A stretch of 30,100 nucleotides of DNA from an uncultured Prevotella sp. (GTDB lineage Bacteria > Bacteroidota > Bacteroidia > Bacteroidales > Bacteroidaceae): contig CAAGSA010000077.1 in NCBI GenBank assembly GCA_900772835.1, positions 1 through 30,100 of the forward strand. The letters are read 5' to 3'. The notes below the pieces were generated by a model, which saw nothing but the letters and a program-made list of their open reading frames with translations, did not search any database and was not told where the DNA came from. The position numbers were made by a program, and so were the translations under genes. Within the stretch, counting starts at the first letter, position 1, and each line of letters opens with the position of its first letter. Positions 25,014 to 30,100 of this stretch are shown here, one piece after another.

Positions 25014-26195
25014 ATGAAGAATAACTTGAGAATCATTATGGCGGCAGTGCTCGCCATAATAGCGACAAGTGCTGATGCACAGGATAAACGTGCGATGTTT
25101 AATCCGATACATACGGCTCTCGTGTCGCAGACGATAGCACCGGATGCTCGTGCTGCCGGTATGGGAGATGTGGGTGTTGCCACTGACCCGGATGTGAACT
25201 CGCAGTATTGGAACCCTGCCAAATATCCGTTCTGTATCAGTCGTGCAGGTCTCGCCCTGAACTATACTCCATGGCTCCGTTCCCTCGTCAGCGATATGGA
25301 CATTGCGTATCTCGCAGGATATTACCGTATCGGCGACTACAGTGCGGTTTCTGCATCGTTGAGGTATTTCTCTTTGGGAGAGGTGTTCACTGGAACCGAC
25401 GGAACAAACTTCGACAATGCCCAGACCATCAATCCGTATGAAATGTCGTTCGACGTGGCTTATTCGCTTATGCTCAGCGAGAAGTTCTCCATCGCAGCAG
25501 GTGTGCGCTATCTTATGTCGGATATGCAGTACAGCTCAGACGAGGAACGTACCGCTTCGAGCGCTTTCGCAGCCGACATTGCCTGCTATTACAACAACTA
25601 TATCAATATAGGTTCGCGCGAATGCCAGCTCGGAATCGGTCTTAACGTAAGCAATATCGGTAGTAAGATAACCTTCGGCGGAAGCGACTACAGCGAGTTC
25701 ATTCCGACCAATATGCGTCTTGGTGCCGCCCTTATGGTGCCTATCGACGAGTTCAACCGTTTCACTATTTCGGCTGATGCCAACAAACTTCTCGTGCCGT
25801 CATACCCGCAGCAGAATGAAGGGGAGAGCACGGAGGACTACAATCAGCGCGTAGAAGACGAATACTACAACACCAGCAGCATCTCCGGTATCTTCAAGAG
25901 CTTTGGCGATGCACCGGGCGGATTTAAGGAGGAACTTGAGGAGGTGAACTGGAGTGTCGGTGCCGAATATGTATACAACGACAAGTTTTCTCTGCGGGCC
26001 GGTTATCATCATGAGTCTGAGAATAAGGGAAACAGAAAGTATTTCACAGTGGGTGCCGGTTTCCGTATGAGTGCCTTCACTCTCGATTGCGGTTATGTGA
26101 TTGCCACGGCAAAGAGCAATCCGCTTGACCAGACCCTGCGTTTCACCCTCGCATTCGATATGGACGGACTGAAGGATTTGTTCAAGAGGAGATAA
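25014..26195 (+). CDS. porV: Type IX secretion outer-membrane protein PorV (LptO)
   Basis: A 393-aa protein with a signal peptide (MKNNLRIIMAAVLAIIATSA + DAQ), then a FadL-like beta-barrel with alternating strands. Characteristic segments are TIAPDARAAGMGDVGVATDP and SQYWNPAKYPF near the N-terminus, and FSLRAGYHHESENKGNRKYF followed by FTLDCGYVIATAK near the end. PorV shuttles T9SS cargo from the translocon to the PorU attachment complex. The 163-base gap after porU contains only a small hairpin (TGCCGC 24941-24946 with GCGGCA 24957-24962) with no T run and no full promoter match, so joint transcription with porU is likely. A strong terminator follows. Confidence 0.95.
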   Translation: MKNNLRIIMAAVLAIIATSADAQDKRAMFNPIHTALVSQTIAPDARAAGMGDVGVATDPDVNSQYWNPAKYPFCISRAGLALNYTPWLRSLVSDMDIAYLAGYYRIGDYSAVSASLRYFSLGEVFTGTDGTNFDNAQTINPYEMSFDVAYSLMLSEKFSIAAGVRYLMSDMQYSSDEERTASSAFAADIACYYNNYINIGSRECQLGIGLNVSNIGSKITFGGSDYSEFIPTNMRLGAALMVPIDEFNRFTISADANKLLVPSYPQQNEGESTEDYNQRVEDEYYNTSSISGIFKSFGDAPGGFKEELEEVNWSVGAEYVYNDKFSLRAGYHHESENKGNRKYFTVGAGFRMSAFTLDCGYVIATAKSNPLDQTLRFTLAFDMDGLKDLFKRR

Positions 26196-26205
26196 AAACA
26201 TAAAG

Positions 26206-26236
26206 AAAGGGCGGACCATTTTGGGGTTCGCCTTTT
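26206..26236 (+). terminator. Intrinsic terminator after porV
   Basis: AAAGGGCGGACC (26206-26217) pairs with GGTTCGCCTTTT (26225-26236) over 12 bp with two G-U pairs and a 7-base loop. The T run is part of the stem's 3' arm. Confidence 0.85.
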
Positions 26237-26249
26237 CTGATTGTTATAG

Positions 26250-26292
26250 TATTCTATTTGTAAACAAAAAAATATTCTATTTGTAAACAAAA
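26250..26292 (+). repeat. Two direct copies of a 20-bp sequence just upstream of ispF
   Basis: TATTCTATTTGTAAACAAAA occurs at 26250-26269 and again at 26273-26292 (period 23). The second copy ends 11 bases before the ispF ATG. Each contains TCTATTTG, one mismatch from the -7 consensus, so a duplicated promoter or operator is possible. Confidence 0.7.
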
Positions 26293-26303
26293 GAAATGGA
26301 TTT

Positions 26304-26783
26304 ATGAAAATACGTGTTGGATTCGGCTTTGATGTGCATAAACTTGTAGAGGGGCGTGATCTTTGGCTTGGTGGAATAAAAATACCGCACTCTCTCGGTT
26401 TGCTTGGTCATAGTGATGCAGACGTGCTTATCCATGCCATCTGCGATGCTCTGCTCGGGGCAGCAAATATGCGAGACATCGGCTATCACTTCCCTGACAC
26501 CTCAGCAGACACCCTTGATATAGACAGCAAGATTCTGCTGAAGAAGACCGTCGGTCTCATTGCCGCCAAAGGATATCAGATTGGAAATATCGACGCCACC
26601 ATTTGTGCGGAGCGTCCGAAGATAAATCCTCATGTGGAGGCAATGAAGGAATGCCTTGCCAGCGTTATGGATATCGACGTTGACGATATATCCATCAAGG
26701 CAACGACCACGGAAAAACTCGGCTTCACCGGTCGTGAAGAGGGCATCAGCGCATACGCTACGGTGCTTGTCTGCAAGGCATAA
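26304..26783 (+). CDS. ispF: 2-C-methyl-D-erythritol 2,4-cyclodiphosphate synthase
   Basis: A 159-aa protein, normal IspF length. It converts 4-diphosphocytidyl-methylerythritol 2-phosphate to the cyclic diphosphate in the MEP isoprenoid pathway, as a cytoplasmic homotrimer. The zinc ligands are visible as Asp10 and His12 (GFDVHKL) and His44 (DADVLIHAICDALLGA). Other family motifs are DIGYHFPDT and ATTTEKLGFTGREEGI near the C-terminus. The four-helix-bundle gene starts 10 bases after its stop, so the two are co-transcribed. Confidence 0.98.
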   Translation: MKIRVGFGFDVHKLVEGRDLWLGGIKIPHSLGLLGHSDADVLIHAICDALLGAANMRDIGYHFPDTSADTLDIDSKILLKKTVGLIAAKGYQIGNIDATICAERPKINPHVEAMKECLASVMDIDVDDISIKATTTEKLGFTGREEGISAYATVLVCKA

Positions 26784-26793
26784 AAGGAGTGTT

Positions 26794-27546
26794 ATGGAGA
26801 ATACGGCAGACAATACGAGTGGGGTCCTCGGGCAGCAGGTCAATTGGGAAGAGTTGTATTTCTATCAGAAATCAGACGTGTTGTACCAGTTGTCCTTTTC
26901 ATTCTGCAACAGATTCATCCACCTTTACAAAGACCGTACGCGCGACCAGGTAATCCAGGCCGCCCGTTCGTGCAAGCAGAATATCGTGGAGGGCCTTGCC
27001 GATGGAATCACTTCATCTGAGATGCAGCTGAAGCTCCTGAATGTGGCAAGGGCTTCGCTAAAGGAATTGCGCGAAGACTATGAGGATTATGTCAAGTCGC
27101 GCCATTTGCAATTCTATATTGCTGGAGACAGCCGCTATGACGTGATGCTCGATTATTGCCGCCGTCATAACAGACTTCCTGATTATGAACCTTTTTTCGT
27201 CCAATGGAGTGATGAGCAGATGTGCAATTATGCCATTACCTTATGTCATATGGTTGATAGAATGATGATGTCGTTTCTTAAAGGTCTCGAACAGAAATTC
27301 ATAACCGAGGGTGGTATAAAGGAACGGATGCACAAGGCGCGTACCGGATACCGTGACCGGCAGGATGCAAGGCTCAAGGAGCTTGAGAAGAGCTATCCAC
27401 TTCTTGAGCAGACTCTCGCTGACGCCAAGGCGGAAGCGATGAAATGGAAGACTGCCTATGATGACCTCAGAGAAAGGGCCTTGAGGGCATATAACTCGCA
27501 GAAAAGGGAGATTGAAGAGCTGAAGAAGAGGCTGGGGGAGGAGTAA
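26794..27546 (+). CDS. Four-helix-bundle protein with coiled-coil C-terminus
   Basis: A 250-aa protein. Residues ~25-110 resemble the S23/23S rRNA intervening-sequence four-helix bundle family: LYQLSFSFCNRFIHLYKDRTR, AARSCKQNIVEG and KLLNVARASLKELREDYEDY. The middle (~110-170) fits the 'four helix bundle suffix' extension known in Bacteroidetes, and the last ~60 residues (ARLKELEKSYPLLEQTLADA ... REIEELKKRLGEE) are a coiled coil. The molecular role of the family is not known. ATG 26794 is chosen over the longer open frame because AAAGGAG precedes it and the frame upstream overlaps ispF. It is followed by a CTAG-rich minisatellite and ends convergently with the MutS-like gene. Confidence 0.88.
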   Translation: MENTADNTSGVLGQQVNWEELYFYQKSDVLYQLSFSFCNRFIHLYKDRTRDQVIQAARSCKQNIVEGLADGITSSEMQLKLLNVARASLKELREDYEDYVKSRHLQFYIAGDSRYDVMLDYCRRHNRLPDYEPFFVQWSDEQMCNYAITLCHMVDRMMMSFLKGLEQKFITEGGIKERMHKARTGYRDRQDARLKELEKSYPLLEQTLADAKAEAMKWKTAYDDLRERALRAYNSQKREIEELKKRLGEE

Positions 27547-27578
27547 GACTGGTGTTTGGGGGGGAAAGGGTCGGACTG

Positions 27579-27650
27579 TCTAGAAATTCTAGACTTTCTA
27601 GACTTTCTAGATTTCCTAGACTTTCTAGATATTCTAGGGATTCTAGATTT
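27579..27650. repeat. 9-bp CTAG-containing tandem repeat
   Basis: Eight consecutive 9-bp units on the pattern TCTAGACTT (variation mainly in the last three bases), plus a decayed ninth. Every unit contains CTAG. It fills the gap between the four-helix-bundle gene and the convergent MutS-like gene. On the minus strand it would read as Leu-Glu-Ser repeats in a 68-codon frame that is not convincing as a gene. Confidence 0.9.
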
Positions 27651-27677
27651 TCAAGGAGTCCTGGATAATCCATATCC

Positions 27678-29501
27678 TTATTTATCCTCCAGGATGCCTT
27701 TCAGAAGATAGGTGGCGTTTTGGTTCTTTGCTATGCCTGGGGAAATCTTATATGAATATATTATGTTTTGGGAGAGCTTTATCTCGAAGCAGAAATTGTG
27801 GAAACGCGAAGGGTATTCATCGGCAAGTTTGGAGAGCTCAAGGTCGTGGGTGGCGATGATGCCGCTTACGGGGAGCTTCGCAATGGCCTCAAGAAACATC
27901 CGCGAACCGTTCAGCTTGTCGAGGGAGTTGGTGCCCTTGAGAATCTCGTCGAGGATGATAAGTGTGCGGGGAGCCGCCTTCACGTTGTCGAGCAACTGGC
28001 GGAGCCTTAGCAGTTCGGCGTTGAAATAGCTTATGCCATGGGCAAGGTCATCGTTCGTGCGCATGCTGCTGAAGATGTTATACAGCGACACACGGAGCTT
28101 TTCCGCAAACACGGGCATTCCGCATAGCGCCATCACATAGTTGATGCCAATGGAGCGCAGGAATGTACTCTTGCCTGCCATGTTGGCCCCCGTAATGATA
28201 TAGTAGTTGCCGTCGACGACGGAGAAATCGTTCCTCACCGCCTTCTCGCCGAGGAACGGATGATACAGTCCTTTTGCCTCATATATAATCTTGTCAGTAT
28301 CCACAATGTCGGCATCCACGGCCTGCGGCTCGTTATAGCGCATTGTTGCCATCGACACCATTGCGTCAAGCTCGCTCACGGCGTCAATCCATACCTGCAT
28401 CGCCTCCATGTTGCGCTTCTGCCACATGAGATAACGCCTCACGAGGAAGAAATCGCTATATGCCAAGGCATTGAAGATGATGAGCCCGAGCACGTTAGCC
28501 CGTCGGTCGAGCGCATCGAGAATGCCCTTCAGCTCCTTCAGCGAACCGAGTGCCGTCCCGCCGATTCTTCCGGCAATCTCCCTGTTCCCCTCCTCCTTGA
28601 AACCAGCAGCCGAGATAATCTTTAGCAACTCGATGTATGCCTTCATACTGCTGTTGATCTTCTCAACCGACTTGCTTATTGTCTTTATCGCCTTGGCCGA
28701 TGTGCCGATGCTCAGTGCGAGCTGCACCACGGTCCATGTACACACCCAGTCGGCACTCACAGGAGTGAACACAGCCAACAGCAGCAGCGCGATGAACACC
28801 ACCATCGAAGCCGCCGCCATGACCAACGCCCTCCTTGAAGCCGCCCCTTGCGGAATATCGGCATTGCGCGTCTCCTCAATCGCCCGGCGTATAGCCTCCG
28901 TGTCCACCTTCTTGCCGTAGCCCGTGGCAAGGAAATCCGTGCGCCACTGTTCCATCTCCGCAAGCTCCGTAATTGCTGCCCTGCGCTTGTTGATATCCGC
29001 CACCTTCACGCTCTCTGCAGAAAGAGGCAGACCGCATTCCGACAGAATTTGTGCCAGTCGGTCGCTGCCGCCCGAAGTCACTGTGCGGCAGATACGCTGG
29101 AAGAGCGAATGCGTGCCGAAGATGTCCATGTCGTAGGCATACTGGTGGTTCGGGTCGATGTATCTGCAACCGTCGTCGCCATTGGAATGGTTTCCGTCCA
29201 TATACCTGAGGTTGTCCCTATACACTCCAAGGTGTGCCTCATTGTCCTCTATTCTGCGTGAATTGATTTTATCTGCCACCTTCGTCCCCGTGAACAAGGC
29301 AAGTGGCAGACAGAACAATGGGATAAACACCTCTGTTGTGATATATCCGGAAATGTATGTCACAGCCATAGCCGTAGTGATGACAAACAGCATTACCTCA
29401 GTCGTTATGAAATATTTCACCTTGGCTTTCCTGCTTTTCAGTTTTGCTGAAAGTTCCTCTATTCTGTCGCTATAATAATTTTTGATTTCTTTTTTCCCCA
29501 T
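27678..29501 (-). CDS. Membrane-anchored MutS-like ATPase
   Basis: A 607-aa protein whose C-terminal ~200 residues are a MutS domain V ATPase: Walker A GANMAGKST at 438-446, the SSMRTNDDLAHGISYFNAEL region at ~478-497, Walker B LIILDEI at 514-520 and ATHDLEL at ~550-556. Instead of the MutS mismatch-recognition domains, the N-terminus has two hydrophobic segments (~31-51 and ~55-72), and a further pair lies at ~224-246 and ~250-266, so the protein is probably in the inner membrane with the ATPase in the cytoplasm. A lever-like helical region (~270-400) remains. Such shortened membrane MutS relatives are common in Bacteroidetes but uncharacterised; a role in mismatch repair is unlikely without the recognition domain. 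It is convergent with the four-helix-bundle gene, and a 27-bp tandem repeat lies upstream. Confidence 0.92.
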   Translation of the reverse strand: MGKKEIKNYYSDRIEELSAKLKSRKAKVKYFITTEVMLFVITTAMAVTYISGYITTEVFIPLFCLPLALFTGTKVADKINSRRIEDNEAHLGVYRDNLRYMDGNHSNGDDGCRYIDPNHQYAYDMDIFGTHSLFQRICRTVTSGGSDRLAQILSECGLPLSAESVKVADINKRRAAITELAEMEQWRTDFLATGYGKKVDTEAIRRAIEETRNADIPQGAASRRALVMAAASMVVFIALLLLAVFTPVSADWVCTWTVVQLALSIGTSAKAIKTISKSVEKINSSMKAYIELLKIISAAGFKEEGNREIAGRIGGTALGSLKELKGILDALDRRANVLGLIIFNALAYSDFFLVRRYLMWQKRNMEAMQVWIDAVSELDAMVSMATMRYNEPQAVDADIVDTDKIIYEAKGLYHPFLGEKAVRNDFSVVDGNYYIITGANMAGKSTFLRSIGINYVMALCGMPVFAEKLRVSLYNIFSSMRTNDDLAHGISYFNAELLRLRQLLDNVKAAPRTLIILDEILKGTNSLDKLNGSRMFLEAIAKLPVSGIIATHDLELSKLADEYPSRFHNFCFEIKLSQNIIYSYKISPGIAKNQNATYLLKGILEDK

Positions 29502-29548
29502 TTGTTCTAAATATGGTTGTATTACTGTGAAGCAAATTCTGCGGCTAT

Positions 29549-29627
29549 AAATGCACTGCTGTAAATGTAATGTACAACTGCATTTTTGTAAATGTAATGT
29601 GCAACTGCACTGCTGTAAATGTAATGC
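29549..29627. repeat. 27-bp tandem repeat between rplS and the MutS-like gene
   Basis: TGTAAATGTAATG occurs at 29560, 29587 and 29614, exactly 27 bases apart, with CAACTGCA spacers between them. Two and a half copies are present. They lie about 50-125 bases upstream of the MutS-like ATG, where its promoter should be. Confidence 0.85.
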
Positions 29628-29658
29628 TTAAAATTCCTTCAAATACGATGTTTCAAAT

Positions 29659-29705
29659 GAACAAAAACAAAATAAGGCAGCCAATCCACGTGTGGACGAG
29701 CTGCC
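29659..29705 (-). terminator. Intrinsic terminator of rplS
   Basis: GGCAGC (29676-29681) pairs with GCTGCC (29700-29705), and TCCAC with GTGGA inside, separated by a 3 x 3 internal loop. On the minus strand TTATTTTGTTTTTG follows. It lies 44 bases past the rplS stop. Confidence 0.88.
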
Positions 29706-29748
29706 ATATTTCTTTTCGCTTTGTTCTAACGAAGGATGAGACAGAGAT

Positions 29749-30100
29749 TTACTTCTCCTTTGTGATAACTCTCTTCTCAGCGATACGAGCCTTCTTACCA
29801 GTAAGCTTGCGCAGGTAGTACAGCTTGGCGCGGCGAACCTTACCAACCTTGTTCAGCTCGATGCTTGCGATGTTCGGAGACTCCATCGGGAAGATACGCT
29901 CTACACCGATAGTGCCAGACATCTTGCGTACAGTGAAACGCTTCTTTGTTCCCTCACCGTTAATCTTGATTACAACACCACGGTAGAGCTGGATACGCTC
30001 CTTAGAACCCTCGATAATTTTGTAAGCTACGGTAACAGTGTCACCAGCCTTGAACTTAGGATACTGCTTCTCGCTTGCAAATGCTTCTTCAGCAACTTTA
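29749..30100 (-). CDS. rplS: 50S ribosomal protein L19 (5' end beyond the window)
   Basis: The last 116 codons of L19, missing only about the first four or five residues at the window edge. Read on the minus strand it gives KVAEEAFASEKQYPKFKAGD at the visible N-terminus, VQLYRGVVIK-like IQLYRGVVIKING in the middle, RFTVRKMSGTIGVERIFP, and KVRRAKLYYLRKLTGKKARI before the end ITKEK. These are hallmark L19 segments; the protein sits at the 30S-50S interface. No start codon or promoter can be seen. Confidence 0.95.
   Translation of the reverse strand, partial: KVAEEAFASEKQYPKFKAGDTVTVAYKIIEGSKERIQLYRGVVIKINGEGTKKRFTVRKMSGTIGVERIFPMESPNIASIELNKVGKVRRAKLYYLRKLTGKKARIAEKRVITKEK

Noticed and set aside
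27579..27650. CRISPR array
   Set aside because: Units are only 9 bp with no spacers and no cas genes nearby.
27467..27673. 68-codon minus-strand frame with Leu-Glu-Ser repeats
   Set aside because: It is the translation of the 9-bp minisatellite, overlaps the end of the four-helix-bundle gene and lacks a plausible start region.

Overview
The window reads as chromosomal DNA of a Prevotella-like member of the Bacteroidales. Evidence: several promoters fit the Bacteroidetes pattern (TAnnTTTG at -7, sometimes TTTG about 19-20 bp upstream); the glutamine synthetase is the long type III form; diaminopimelate is made by the LL-aminotransferase (DapL) route; PorU and PorV of the type IX secretion system (T9SS) are present; and three secreted proteins end in short T9SS-style sorting tails. 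I see no tRNA, rRNA, CRISPR array, prophage or insertion sequence.

Layout. At 1-9.1 kb are the 3' end of a secreted protein, a minus-strand AAA-ATPase/PD-(D/E)XK protein, and two large minus-strand secreted multidomain proteins (686 and 1391 aa), each with its own promoter and terminator. At 9.3-13.9 kb, minus strand, lie dapF fused in frame to dapL, then glnN. At 13.9-14.8 kb is a 0.9-kb stretch without a convincing gene. It holds a strong candidate for a discrete structured RNA: a promoter, paired 5' and 3' ends and a central terminal hairpin, an architecture like 6S RNA. At 14.7-16.2 kb, minus strand, are a stand-alone AICAR transformylase and a 61-aa basic protein, closed by a terminator. 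A divergent promoter region leads into the plus-strand translation cluster rplM-rpsI-rpsB-tsf (16.3-19.5 kb), which has structured leaders before rplM and before rpsB and a strong hairpin between rpsB and tsf. At 19.5-26.2 kb, bracketed by terminators, are a secreted hypothetical protein, a FAH-family enzyme, porU and porV. ispF and a four-helix-bundle gene follow, then a CTAG-rich 9-bp minisatellite, a convergent membrane-anchored MutS-like ATPase, a 27-bp tandem repeat, and rplS running off the right edge.

How the genes work together. PorU (sortase) and PorV (outer-membrane partner) form the cell-surface attachment step of the T9SS; the secreted proteins at 1-9 kb carry tails of the kind this system recognises and may be its cargo. 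DapF-DapL makes meso-diaminopimelate for peptidoglycan and lysine, and GlnN assimilates ammonia. The AICAR transformylase serves purine synthesis and IspF serves isoprenoid synthesis. Most of the window is housekeeping. The less ordinary observations are the dapF-dapL fusion across an A11 tract, the 6S-like RNA candidate, the ribosomal-protein leaders, and the two short-period tandem repeats flanking the MutS-like gene. I did not find a clearly new defence or mobile system.
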